DNA from: Variovorax paradoxus
Lineage (GTDB): Bacteria > Pseudomonadota > Gammaproteobacteria > Burkholderiales > Burkholderiaceae_C
Reading direction: 5' to 3'
NCBI RefSeq assembly: GCF_009755665.1
Contig: NZ_CP046622.1
Span: 3,100,001-3,164,000 of the forward strand
Length of the DNA: 64,000 nt
Shown: piece after piece, positions 26,408-34,343 of the stretch
Layout: each line of letters opens with the position of its first letter
Numbering within the stretch: the stretch's first letter is position 1
The notes under the pieces: generated by a model
What the model was told of the DNA's origin: nothing
The model's input: the letters and a program-made list of their open reading frames with translations, nothing else
The model's database searches: none
Translations under genes and position numbers: made by a program

Positions 26408-27388
26408 TTACTGCTTGGGAATCCCGGCCAGGCGAATGACCTCGGACCAGCGCTGAATTTCGCTCTTCAGCAGTTCGGCCTGCTGTTGCGTGGTGCTCCC
26501 CTGCGCCTCGACACCCAACAGACGCAGCCGCTCCTTGACGTCCGGCGCGGCCAGGGCTGCATTGGCCTCCTTGTTGAGCCGGGCAATGACGGCGGGCGGC
26601 GTCTTGGCAGGCACCGCGAGTGCATTCCACGATGCGACCTTGAAGCCCGGCGCACCGCTCTCCGCGACGGTTGGCGTATCCGGTAGCGCAAACGACCTCT
26701 TGGCGCCCATCACCGCGAGCGGCCGCAGCGCCTTGCCGCTGATCTGGCCCAGGATGGGCGCAAGAATTTCAACACCGGCGTCGACCTGCCCACCGCGCAG
26801 CGCCGTGATCATTGCGGGCGAGCCGTTGAACGGCACTACCTGTGCATCGATGCCCGTGCTGCGCTTGAAGAGCTCTGCCGCCAGGTGCTGCGTACTGCCC
26901 GTGTTGATCGTTCCGATGTTCACCGTACCAGGGTGCGCCTTTGCATGAGCGAGCAGATCCTGCAGCGTCTTCAACTTCGAATCCGCGGCGGTCACCACCG
27001 CCATGTCGAAGTAGCCGAGCGTCGAGACCGGCGCAAAATCTTTCAGCGTGTCGAACGGCAGGTGCTTGAAGAGCCCCACGCTCACGGCATTGCCGTTGGA
27101 CATCAGCAAGACCGTCAGCCCGTCCGGCGGCGCCTTGGCCACCGTGTCGGCGGCGACCACGCCACCGGCGCCGGGCTTGTTGTCGATGATGATGCTTTGT
27201 CCCATTGACTCCGACATCTTCTGCGCAACGGTTCGCGCTGTCAGGTCGGCAACCCCGCCGGGACCGAAGGGCACGACAAGGCGTATCGGCTTTGTCGACG
27301 AGGGCTGCGCACCCGCGCTTGCGCAAATGGAAAGCGCGGCAAGCGCGAGCGCAGTACGCCGGGTAATGTTCGGGATGATGGTGTTCAT
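26408..27388 (-). CDS. Bug-family (TctC-like) tripartite tricarboxylate transporter substrate-binding protein
   Basis: A 326-residue periplasmic binding protein. A signal peptide covers about residues 1-27 (TRRTALALAALSICASAGAQ, cleavage after AGA). The family signatures IRLVVPFGPGGVADLTAR, IDNKPGAGG and TVAESG near the C-terminus are present. Bug proteins bind carboxylates such as aromatic acids or citrate, and most lack adjacent TctAB transporters, as here. The start at ATG 27388 gives a clean signal peptide. It is transcribed after the porin gene, 37 bp apart. Confidence 0.92.
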   Translation of the reverse strand: MNTIIPNITRRTALALAALSICASAGAQPSSTKPIRLVVPFGPGGVADLTARTVAQKMSESMGQSIIIDNKPGAGGVVAADTVAKAPPDGLTVLLMSNGNAVSVGLFKHLPFDTLKDFAPVSTLGYFDMAVVTAADSKLKTLQDLLAHAKAHPGTVNIGTINTGSTQHLAAELFKRSTGIDAQVVPFNGSPAMITALRGGQVDAGVEILAPILGQISGKALRPLAVMGAKRSFALPDTPTVAESGAPGFKVASWNALAVPAKTPPAVIARLNKEANAALAAPDVKERLRLLGVEAQGSTTQQQAELLKSEIQRWSEVIRLAGIPKQ

Positions 27389-27425
27389 GGAGTTCGATTC
27401 ACTGTAAGACAGGTGTCCGGAAATC

Positions 27426-28460
27426 TCAGAAGCGGTGCCGCACGCCAAGCGCCACGTTGCCCCGCCTGTCGAATCCGGTGAGCTTGTCCGAGAGGTACAC
27501 CGCGTAGAGGTCCGTGCGCTTGGAAAGATAGTGGTCGTATCCAATGGCCGATGTGGTCCGGCGCGTATCCGCAAGCGGCATGTCTCTGCGGGTGCTGGCA
27601 ACCGAGGCCATGATCCGCCCCGCACCTGCAGGCACCGCAACGCCAAGCTGGGCCGTTCGCGCCCTGGTGCGGATGTCGGGCGTATCGGCATGGAAGTACT
27701 GGCCGTACACCTTCACCACATTGAAGTCATACGAGAGACCGGCCATCCGCGCTTTCTGGCTTGTGACCGGGGCCGCGAGACCCGGGCCCACATCAGTCTC
27801 CTGCGCAGAAACCACTGCTGCGAACGGACCGTTCGCATAGTTGACGGTCAGGTTCAGGTTGTGCCGACCGGGCCGGTTTGCCACCTCGCCAAAGCCGTAC
27901 GCCGCGGAAGCGCGAAAGCCCGCCATCTCGGGCGACGTGTACTGCACCGTGTTGTCCCACACGCTGTCGCCCAGCACCGCCCGGTCGTAGCCCGTGTTCC
28001 AGACCTGCAGCATGACCGGGCTCAGGTTGGCTGACGCAAGAAAGGGATTGAAGTTGCCGGTTGCGGCATACATCGCATTGGTTTGCCGCCCTACGCTCAC
28101 CTGGCCGTAGGCCCCGCCCAGCCCCACATAGGAATTCCGCGAGAAGTATGGGTCGGCTGACGTGCGCCCGAACGTGCCGGTGTCGGCCTGGATGAAGCTC
28201 TCCAGCGCGAAGAACGCCTGCAGGCCACCGCCCAGGTCTTCTGCTCCCCGGACGCCCCAGTATGAAGTGGTCATGCCGCCGCTGTTCAACACCCTGGTGC
28301 GGCCCGCTTGATCGCTTCGGCGCAGCGATCCCACGTACTGGTCCAGCACGCCATAGATGCTCACGCTATCTGCAGAGGCGCTTTGCGCGAATGCCGGGCA
28401 AGACCCGAGCGAAGCCGTTGCAATGCCCGCAGCCAGGCAGGCGCGAGTGCGCATATCCAT
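27426..28460 (-). CDS. Gram-negative general porin (Omp32-like, outer membrane)
   Basis: A 344-residue beta-barrel protein. A signal peptide ends at PAFAQSAS, then the porin start DSVSIYGVLDQYVG. The strand pattern continues with the L3-loop-like region and the terminal motif GVRHRF, ending in the Phe needed for outer-membrane assembly. Ribosome site GGAGA lies before ATG 28460. It is upstream of the Bug gene and probably co-transcribed with it, giving outer- and periplasmic steps of one uptake route. Confidence 0.9.
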   Translation of the reverse strand: MDMRTRACLAAGIATASLGSCPAFAQSASADSVSIYGVLDQYVGSLRRSDQAGRTRVLNSGGMTTSYWGVRGAEDLGGGLQAFFALESFIQADTGTFGRTSADPYFSRNSYVGLGGAYGQVSVGRQTNAMYAATGNFNPFLASANLSPVMLQVWNTGYDRAVLGDSVWDNTVQYTSPEMAGFRASAAYGFGEVANRPGRHNLNLTVNYANGPFAAVVSAQETDVGPGLAAPVTSQKARMAGLSYDFNVVKVYGQYFHADTPDIRTRARTAQLGVAVPAGAGRIMASVASTRRDMPLADTRRTTSAIGYDHYLSKRTDLYAVYLSDKLTGFDRRGNVALGVRHRF

Positions 28461-29052
28461 TTTTTGTCTCCAGATTTATTTGTTCAAGACCGCCGGCGCT
28501 CGCTCGGGAGCCGTGGCGTGAACTATCTCAACTCGCCTTGCGGCCCGCTATCCTGGCCGGACACTTTTAGATATGTCGCGGCGGCATGGCTCGTGCGCCG
28601 TTCCGGCAAGTGGGGAGACCTCGAAAAATGGATGCGTTGTGAGGCCCTGCCGGCCGCATCGTGCCGGTCGCACGGCGGTGCCCTATATGTCGCTGAGCAC
28701 GCCGAAGTCGCTATCGCCCTGCTGCACCGCCTTGACCAGCTGAACGCGGTTGAATGGCACAGCACGTACTCATGCAGGCTCAAGCGCAGCGTCAAGGCCT
28801 GGCGACTCGCGCGCAGGTCGTCCAGAAAGCGCTGCCTGCGCCCTTCTGCGTTCTCGGCCGCCGGCGCAGGCGCGGTTGCGGACGTTGCAGCGGACAAAGG
28901 CAAGGCCTCGATCTGTCGATGATTGCGCCCGCCACCATCTCGCTGCCGTTCAAGCTGCCGCTGTTTGTGGTTGCTCGATGGGTCGACGCGGCTGGTGCAC
29001 CGACTGGTGCTCTCGTACCGCTGAGTTTGCCCGCGGATATGGGGCCCACCGT
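28461..29052. other. Gap without a convincing gene; possible decayed gene
   Basis: About 590 bp between the porin start and the usp terminator. Near the left edge are the porin promoter and 5' untranslated sequence. On the minus strand the stretch from about 28900 down to 28770 reads like protein (ending LRLSLHEYVL), and another frame from 28769 to 28683 reads PFNRVQLVKAVQQGDSDFGV to a stop. The two would join only with a frameshift near 28765. This may be a remnant of one small gene, but no start or family is recognisable and the evidence is weak. Confidence 0.3.
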
Positions 29053-29091
29053 GGGGAAAACCGGAGGCCGGCCCTTGCAAGGGCCGGCCTC
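29053..29091 (-). terminator. Terminator-like hairpin downstream of the universal stress gene
   Basis: A perfect 14-bp palindrome (29064-29077 with 29078-29091) is followed, on the minus strand, by four T and four C. It starts 11 bp after the usp stop. The stem is strong but the T run is short. Confidence 0.55.
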
Positions 29092-29101
29092 GGGCACCGC
29101 T

Positions 29102-29539
29102 TCAGGAGCCGATGATCTGGAAGTTGCCGCCGCTCGCGCCCGACAGCTGGCGCACTTGCTGCGCCAGCGAACCGAAGATGCGCCCTGCCAGGCTGGGCTC
29201 TTCCCGGCCGAACACGATGCGGTCGCAGCCGAAGTCGCGAGCCGCCGCGACAATGGCCTCGGCGCTGCGTCCGATCACCACCGTGGTGGAGCAAGAGATG
29301 CCGGCCATGGCAAGCAGGTTCCGCGCGAACTCCAGCTCTTCGGCGCCCGCGCCCTCTTGAAGCTCACGCAGTTCCTGCGCGTCGAAAAACATGGCCACGT
29401 GGCCGGAGACCACGGGCTGCACCCGCAGCAGCCGGACCGCTACCGGCTCGCGCTGGCAGATGCGCACCACCTGATCGACGGCCGACCGTGTGCGGGCCGG
29501 GTCGGTCGGGTCGATGGGGACCAGAATGCGCCGTCTCAC
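29102..29539 (-). CDS. Universal stress protein (UspA family)
   Basis: A 145-residue single-domain UspA protein beginning RRRILVPIDPTDP. A Gly-x-x-Gly-x-type phosphate-binding motif is not conserved near the C-terminus (FGREEPSLAGRIFGSLAQQV), so ATP binding may be lost or weak. The start is GTG 29539, with AAGGTG upstream. It follows terC by 10 bp on the same strand, so the two form an operon, probably a stress-response pair. It ends at a strong hairpin. Confidence 0.78.
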   Translation of the reverse strand: MRRRILVPIDPTDPARTRSAVDQVVRICQREPVAVRLLRVQPVVSGHVAMFFDAQELRELQEGAGAEELEFARNLLAMAGISCSTTVVIGRSAEAIVAAARDFGCDRIVFGREEPSLAGRIFGSLAQQVRQLSGASGGNFQIIGS

Positions 29540-29549
29540 AGCAACACCT

Positions 29550-30236
29550 TCAGGCGTTGGCGGGTTCCGGCTGCTGGCGGCTGGTCAGCCACTTGCCGAC
29601 GATCACGACCGAGATCGCACCGATGGCGGGCACCACCTTGTGCAGCACGTGCTGCTCAGCGGCCCAGCCTGCGATGGACGGGTCGGACATCGCCATTTCA
29701 CCTGCCACCCAGCCGAGCAGTGCGGCGCCGAGCGTGATGATGATCGGGAAACGGTCCATCAGCTTCAGGATGAGGGTGCTGCCGAAGATGATGAGCGGAA
29801 TGCTGATCACCAGGCCGAACACGAGCAGCGGAACGTTGCCCTTGGCAGCGGCTGCGACGCCGACGACGTTGTCCAGGCTCATGACCAGGTCGGCGACCAC
29901 GATGGTCTTGATGGCCGCTGCAAGGCTGGAGTGGCCGTCGAGGTTTTCTTCGCCGTCATCGCCCTTCAGGAGGCCGATGCCGATCCAGAACAGCAATGCT
30001 GCGCCCACGAGCTTGAGGTACGGAAGCGTAAGCAGGTACACGGCAAAGAACGTCAGCACCACGCGCAACACGATGGCGCCCATGCTGCCGAACAGGATGG
30101 CCTTTTTCTGCTGTGCCGGTGGCAGCGAACGCGACGCCATGGCAATGACGACCGCGTTGTCGCCGCTCAGGACGATGTTGATCAGGATGATCTGCGAAAG
30201 GGCAATCCAGAAATCCGGACTGGTTAGAAACGACAT
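29550..30236 (-). CDS. TerC-family integral membrane protein
   Basis: A 228-residue inner-membrane protein with about seven hydrophobic helices. The two TerC motifs carry Asp residues: IVLSGDNAVVIA in helix 1 and VMSLDNVVGVAAA in the middle. A small acidic loop (GDDGEENLD) separates the halves. TerC/Alx members move metal ions, often manganese, and have tellurium-resistance links. I start at ATG 30236 (MSFLTSPDF), preceded by GAGGAGA; the longer in-frame version begins in non-coding sequence. Its upstream region carries the tandem CTGTCA-like repeats, suggesting control by a PhoB/OmpR-class regulator. Confidence 0.88.
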   Translation of the reverse strand: MSFLTSPDFWIALSQIILINIVLSGDNAVVIAMASRSLPPAQQKKAILFGSMGAIVLRVVLTFFAVYLLTLPYLKLVGAALLFWIGIGLLKGDDGEENLDGHSSLAAAIKTIVVADLVMSLDNVVGVAAAAKGNVPLLVFGLVISIPLIIFGSTLILKLMDRFPIIITLGAALLGWVAGEMAMSDPSIAGWAAEQHVLHKVVPAIGAISVVIVGKWLTSRQQPEPANA

Positions 30237-30300
30237 GCTGTCTCCTCGAAGTGGACGCGGAACCACTGCGGTTCCGTCGTGCTCGAGGCTACGGGTCTGC

Positions 30301-30366
30301 GCTGTCACCTTTCTGCCGGCAGGCTGTCAGCAACTTGTCCGCCAGCTGTCAGCCGGCTTACAGCCG
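30301..30366. promoter_or_regulatory. Six tandem 11-bp-spaced CTGTCA-like repeats (OmpR/PhoB-class regulator site)
   Basis: The heptamer GCTGTCA occurs exactly at 30301, 30323 and 30345, 22 bp apart. At the half-period positions 30312, 30334 and 30356 are related heptamers TCTGCCG, CTTGTCC and GCTTACA. The result is six units in an 11-bp register, spanning the 135-bp gap between the kinase stop (30372) and terC start (30236). Direct heptamers at 11-bp spacing are the PhoB/OmpR family recognition pattern, and CTGTCA is the PhoB box core. The array lies 65-127 bp upstream of the terC ATG. Which regulator binds is unknown; the neighbouring response regulator is a candidate. Confidence 0.65.
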
Positions 30367-30371
30367 CCGGC

Positions 30372-31769
30372 TCAGGCTGAAGCTGCGCGCAGTGGAAAGA
30401 AGACGCTGAAGGTGTTGCCCACGCCGTCGATGTCTTCCTCCAGCGTGATGCGCGCACCGTGCAGCGTGGCAATCTCGCTGACGATGGCCAAGCCAAGGCC
30501 GCTGCCGTCTTCTTGCGTGCCGAGCAGGCGGTGAAAGCGCTCGAAGATGCGGGCACGCTCCTCCACCGGCACGCTGGGCCCGTCGTCGCTGATGGCCAGG
30601 CGGCACTGGTCGTTGCCGCTCTGGCTCACGCGCACGGTCACGCGGCCGCCTGGCTGGCTGTAGCGAATGGCGTTGTCGATGAGGTTGTTGATCAGTTCGC
30701 GCAGGCGGTCGCGGTCGGCGTTGATCACCAGCGAATGCTCCACGCCTTCAAAGCCCAGGTCGATGTCGCGCTTGATTGCCTGCGGAACCCAGTCCATGCT
30801 GACTTCCAGCGCGTAGGCATTCAGGTCGAGCGGCTCCAGCTGCATGGCGTCGAGGGCGCCGGGTTCGTTGCGTGCGAGCGAAAGCAGCTGCTGCACCAGC
30901 CTGGAAAGCCGGTCGGCGCTGATGTAGAGCTGCGCAAGCGAATGGCGCACCCGCTCGGCGTCGTTTTCCCGGAGGGCGAGTTCAATCTGGGCCTTGAGGC
31001 CGCTGACGGGTGTCTTCAGCTGATGGGCGGCGTCGGCCACGAAGCGGTTCTGGAAATCGAAGGTCCGTCCAAGCCGCGCCATCAGCTCGTTCACTTCGTC
31101 CACCAGCGGCCGCACCTCGCCCGGAACATCCTGGATGTCGATCGGGCTCAAGTCCAGGTGCGATCGGTCCGACACTGCGCGGCGCAGCCGCTGCAGCGGC
31201 TCGAGGCCGCGCGAAATGCCGAACCAGACCACCGCCGTGGCCATCACGATCAGCAGCAATTGCGGCACCACCACATTGGCCAGCATTTCCCAGGCAAGCC
31301 GCGTGCGCTTGTGCAGCGTTTCGGCAACCTGCACCTTCACCATCGGCGCGCCGGGGTTGCCGCCGATGGGCATCCGGGCCACCAGCATGCGCACCGGCTG
31401 TCCGCGCACCGAGTCGCGGTAGAAGCGCGGCGTGGTGGGATCTTGCTGCTGCGGCGGCGGCATTTCGGCATCGCCTCCCAACGCAACGCCGTCCTCGCTG
31501 ACGACGCGGTAGAACAGCAGGTCTTCCTGGTCGAGCAGCAGGACGTTGCCCGCGGCCTCGGAGAGGTCGAGCCGCGGGCGGGCACCGTCGAGTTTGACGT
31601 GCAGGACGATCTCGCGCCCGATCTCGTACAGCGCGCGGTCGTAGGCCAGGTTGGAAAAGCGCAGCGAGTTCCAGTAGGCGGCGCCGGTGTCGAGCACCAG
31701 CAGCACGGCCAGCGGACCGAGCAGCCAGGCCAGCAGCTTGCGCTGCAGCCTGGGTTCAGGTTTCCGCAT
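30372..31769 (-). CDS. TctE-like membrane sensor histidine kinase
   Basis: A 465-residue kinase. A first membrane helix (about residues 13-30), a periplasmic sensor of about 130 residues (DLSEAAGNVLLLDQEDLLFYRV), a second helix (about 165-186), a HAMP-like linker, HisKA with His249 in DAAHQLKTP and a HATPase domain with NLIDNAIRYS and GSGLGLAIV. The N-terminal sensor type resembles TctE/QseC kinases, which sense carboxylates or small signals. It overlaps the response regulator gene by 14 bp, so the pair is coupled. No tctCBA transporter lies beside it, although a Bug protein is 3 kb away. Confidence 0.9.
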   Translation of the reverse strand: MRKPEPRLQRKLLAWLLGPLAVLLVLDTGAAYWNSLRFSNLAYDRALYEIGREIVLHVKLDGARPRLDLSEAAGNVLLLDQEDLLFYRVVSEDGVALGGDAEMPPPQQQDPTTPRFYRDSVRGQPVRMLVARMPIGGNPGAPMVKVQVAETLHKRTRLAWEMLANVVVPQLLLIVMATAVVWFGISRGLEPLQRLRRAVSDRSHLDLSPIDIQDVPGEVRPLVDEVNELMARLGRTFDFQNRFVADAAHQLKTPVSGLKAQIELALRENDAERVRHSLAQLYISADRLSRLVQQLLSLARNEPGALDAMQLEPLDLNAYALEVSMDWVPQAIKRDIDLGFEGVEHSLVINADRDRLRELINNLIDNAIRYSQPGGRVTVRVSQSGNDQCRLAISDDGPSVPVEERARIFERFHRLLGTQEDGSGLGLAIVSEIATLHGARITLEEDIDGVGNTFSVFFPLRAASA

Positions 31770-32430
31770 CGCTGCGGTCCATCAGATAGCCCATGCCGCG
31801 CACGGTGCGAATCTCGCATCCGAGCGGCTCGAGCTTTTTGCGCAGCCGGTAGACGTTGACTTCGATTGCGTTTTCACCCACCTCGTCGCCCCACCCATAC
31901 AGATGGTTGACCATCTGCTCCTTGCCGACCACGCGGCCCTCGCGCATCATCAAAAGCTCGAGCACGGCAAGCTCGCGGGGCGAAAGATCCAGCGGCTTCT
32001 TGTCGTAGAACACGCGGCGGCCCACTGTGTCGAAACGCAGCGCGCCGTGTTCGAGGTAGGGCGTGGAATTGGTGCTGCGGCGCAGCAGTGCGCGCACGCG
32101 GGCCTCGAGCTCCGGCAGGTCGAACGGCTTGGCCAGGTAGTCGTCGGCGCCAAGATCGAGGCCGCGAACGCGGTCTTGCAGCGTGTCGAAGGCTGTGAGC
32201 ATCAGCACAGGCATTGTCGACCTGCGCGCGCGCAGCCGCTGCAGCACGTCGAGCCCGCTCAGCTTCGGCAGGCCGATGTCCAGGATGGCCAGGTCGTAGA
32301 TGCCGAGCGCGAGCGAGTGGTCGGCTTCTTCGCCGGTGGAGACGATGTCGACTGCGTGGGCGGACTGAACCAGCGCGCGCGAGAGAGCGTCCGCCAGTAC
32401 CTTGTCGTCCTCTACAAGCAATATCCGCAT
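31756..32430 (-). CDS. OmpR/PhoB-class response regulator (TctD-like)
   Basis: A 224-residue regulator. The receiver domain (1-115) has acidic Asp8-Asp9, phospho-acceptor Asp51 (DLAILDIGLP) and Lys101 in YLAKPF. A winged-helix DNA-binding domain follows, with LSPRELAVLELLM and VNVYRLRKKLEP. The start at ATG 32430 gives the canonical MRILLVEDD. DNA-binding domains of this class recognise direct repeats spaced by about 11 bp, and an array of exactly that kind lies downstream between the kinase gene and terC. Autoregulation from that array is not expected because it is behind the genes. Confidence 0.93.
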   Translation of the reverse strand: MRILLVEDDKVLADALSRALVQSAHAVDIVSTGEEADHSLALGIYDLAILDIGLPKLSGLDVLQRLRARRSTMPVLMLTAFDTLQDRVRGLDLGADDYLAKPFDLPELEARVRALLRRSTNSTPYLEHGALRFDTVGRRVFYDKKPLDLSPRELAVLELLMMREGRVVGKEQMVNHLYGWGDEVGENAIEVNVYRLRKKLEPLGCEIRTVRGMGYLMDRSDAET

Positions 32431-32558
32431 TGATCCATCCGCCTCGCGTATGCAGCTGAATATGCTAACCGCAACGCAGTCCGGGCGGCGGCTGGAGCCG
32501 GCGGCGTCGCCTTGACCGTGTAGCCGCGCAAGGGCCCGGTGCTGGCGTCGGCGCAAAC

Positions 32559-32592
32559 AAAAAAGCCCGCTGTCTTTCGACAGCAGGCTTTT
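32559..32592 (-). terminator. Intrinsic terminator after tRNA-Lys
   Basis: The stem GCTGTC/GACAGC (32569-32574 with 32579-32584, loop TTTC) continues after one mismatch with GCC/GGC and A/T pairs. On the minus strand it is followed by a T-rich run. It is about 20 bp after the tRNA 3' end. Confidence 0.8.
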
Positions 32593-32611
32593 GGCTTTCG
32601 CACGATTCGGG

Positions 32612-32687
32612 TGGTAGGACGTACTGGATTCGAACCAGTGACCAACGGATTAAAAGTCCGCTGCTCTACCAACTGAGCTAACGTCCC
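32612..32687 (-). tRNA. tRNA-Lys (anticodon TTT)
   Basis: A 76-nt cloverleaf including an encoded CCA end (32612-32614). The 5' end is GGGACGT, D-arm with AGTTGGTAGA, anticodon loop CTTTTAA giving TTT, and T-loop TTCGAAT with stem ACTGG/CCAGT. The acceptor has a G1-U72 wobble in place of the usual G1-C72. A terminator follows. Confidence 0.97.
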
Positions 32688-32737
32688 GGAACCATTTTTT
32701 TCTTCTTTGCCGACGTTGAATCCGGCAAAGCCAAAGA

Positions 32738-33574
32738 TTATAGCGCGGCGTTGCTCGCGATTTTGTCGAGAACCCAGCCTGCCGCACACTGGCCGAAAGT
32801 AGCCGTCACGCTCACCACGGAACCGTAGCCATGGCAGTTGAGCGAGCCGTCGCCTTCGATGGTGCAGGAGGCATCAGGCGGTGCAACGCTTTCGCGGCTG
32901 AAGACGCAGGCCACGCCGATCTTGCGGCCTTCTCGCGGTGCACCGTGTTCCTTGCGCAGGCGCTGGCGCAGTTGGGCCAGCAGCGGGTCGTGCGTAACGA
33001 GCGAAAGGTCGTCGATGTCGACCTTGTGCGCATGTCGTTTGCCGCCGGCCGCCCCCACGGTGACGAAGGCGGCGCGCGAGGCGCGTGCCCATGCTGCCAT
33101 CGCGAGCTTGGCCTTCACCTGGTCGCACGCATCGATGACGGCGGTGGCGGGCCCGTTCTCGGCCTGCGCCGCATCGAGCAGCGCCGTCCAGTTGCCGGGC
33201 TCGACGAATTCGTCGATGGCAAACACCTTGCACTCGGGGTTGATCTGCGCAATGCGATCACGCATGGCCTCGACCTTGGCTTGCCCCACGGTCGAATCAA
33301 GCGCGTGGATCTGGCGGTTGATGTTCGACTCCGAGACATGGTCGAGGTCGATCAGCGTCAACCGCCCCACTCCGCTGCGCGCCAGGGCTTCGACGGCCCA
33401 GGAGCCGACACCGCCAATGCCGACGACGAGCACGTGCGCGTTGCGGATGCGCGCGGCGCCCGCCACGCCATAGAGGCGCTCGAGGCCGCCGAAGCGGCGC
33501 GCAAAGTCAGGCGCCGCGGTGTCTGTGACGACAGCCGCGGCGGCGATCAATGCTTCCGGAAGGGTTGCATTCAA
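32738..33574 (-). CDS. tcdA: tRNA threonylcarbamoyladenosine dehydratase TcdA (E1-like)
   Basis: A 278-residue ThiF/E1-like ATPase. Nucleotide loop VLVVGIGGVGSWAVEALARSG, the Arg and Asn of SNINRQIHAL and Asp of IDACDQV fit the CsdL/TcdA group, which cyclises N6-threonylcarbamoyladenosine at tRNA position 37 in an ATP-dependent reaction. RRFGGLERLYG at the start is specific to TcdA. The start is read as TTG 33574 (MNATLPEAL) because no in-frame ATG precedes the conserved part; a GTG 14 codons in is possible. It ends 50 bp before the tRNA-Lys gene. Confidence 0.88.
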   Translation of the reverse strand: MNATLPEALIAAAAVVTDTAAPDFARRFGGLERLYGVAGAARIRNAHVLVVGIGGVGSWAVEALARSGVGRLTLIDLDHVSESNINRQIHALDSTVGQAKVEAMRDRIAQINPECKVFAIDEFVEPGNWTALLDAAQAENGPATAVIDACDQVKAKLAMAAWARASRAAFVTVGAAGGKRHAHKVDIDDLSLVTHDPLLAQLRQRLRKEHGAPREGRKIGVACVFSRESVAPPDASCTIEGDGSLNCHGYGSVVSVTATFGQCAAGWVLDKIASNAAL

Positions 33575-33593
33575 GCGGAGTGCTCCGCCGGCA

Positions 33594-34343
33594 TCAACGC
33601 AGGCGCGAGAGTCGCTCGCGGCCCGCCTGAGCGGCTTCGGATTGCGGGTAGGCCTTGGTCAGGTCTTCCAGCGTGCGGCGCGCGGCGCGCGTGTCTTTCA
33701 GCTCGATCTGGCAATTTGCGATCGACAGCACGGCCTCGGGAGCCTTGGCGTGGTCGGGCGCGAGCGACAGCATGGAACGGAAGTTCGCAATGGCCTCGTT
33801 GTAGTTGCGCGTGGCGTACTGCGCATTGCCGAGCCAGAACAACGCGGAGGCGTTGTAGCCGCTTTGCGGGTAGCGCTTGACGAACTCCGCGAAGGCGGTT
33901 TGCGCCTGCGCGAACTGGCCCGCGCGGAAGATGCCGAGTGCGGCATCGAAGTCGGCCTTTTCCTTGGGGTCCGCGGTGAACTCGCGGCCGTCCACGGAAA
34001 CCTTCGTCGGTTCGGTCTGCTTCAGCCGGTCGTCGATGGTGCTCTGACGGGACTGCATTTCGCTCAGCGTGCGCTGCAGCTGCTCGTTCTGGCCGGTCAT
34101 GCGCGCAAGATCGCCTCGCATCTGCTCGATCTGGTTTTGCAGGTCGAGCAGGCTGCGGCGCAGCTGGCCGTTTTCGTCGGTCAGCCGCTGGTCGGTCTGC
34201 TGGCGCATGGCTTCGACCCGCTGCCGCAGGTCGAGGATGGCGCGGCGCGCCTCGTCATCCTCGAACAACGCGGCTTGCGAGCCTGCCGAAACGCAGAGCA
34301 AGGCGGCAGCCAGTGCCGCGCCTCGCATTAGAGCGTGTTGCAT
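33594..34343 (-). CDS. cpoB: Tol-Pal system protein CpoB (YbgF)
   Basis: About 249 residues. Signal peptide ending at GSQA, then a trimerisation coiled coil (about residues 32-110, many Gln, Leu and Arg), and TPR-like repeats at the C-terminus (FWLGNAQYATRNYNEAIANF, then IANCQIELKDTRAARRTLEDL). CpoB couples the Tol machine to peptidoglycan synthesis in the periplasm. The ATG at 34343 overlaps the pal stop as TGATG; a GTG three bases upstream is an alternative. Confidence 0.92.
   Translation of the reverse strand: MQHALMRGAALAAALLCVSAGSQAALFEDDEARRAILDLRQRVEAMRQQTDQRLTDENGQLRRSLLDLQNQIEQMRGDLARMTGQNEQLQRTLSEMQSRQSTIDDRLKQTEPTKVSVDGREFTADPKEKADFDAALGIFRAGQFAQAQTAFAEFVKRYPQSGYNASALFWLGNAQYATRNYNEAIANFRSMLSLAPDHAKAPEAVLSIANCQIELKDTRAARRTLEDLTKAYPQSEAAQAGRERLSRLR

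Noticed and set aside
30237..30300. A yybP-ykoY manganese riboswitch upstream of terC
   Set aside because: Its conserved loop sequences were not visible; only a ribosome site and direct repeats are seen.
30301..30366. The 11-bp repeats as a CRISPR array
   Set aside because: Units are far too short and have no conserved repeat-spacer structure or cas genes; they fit a regulator site.
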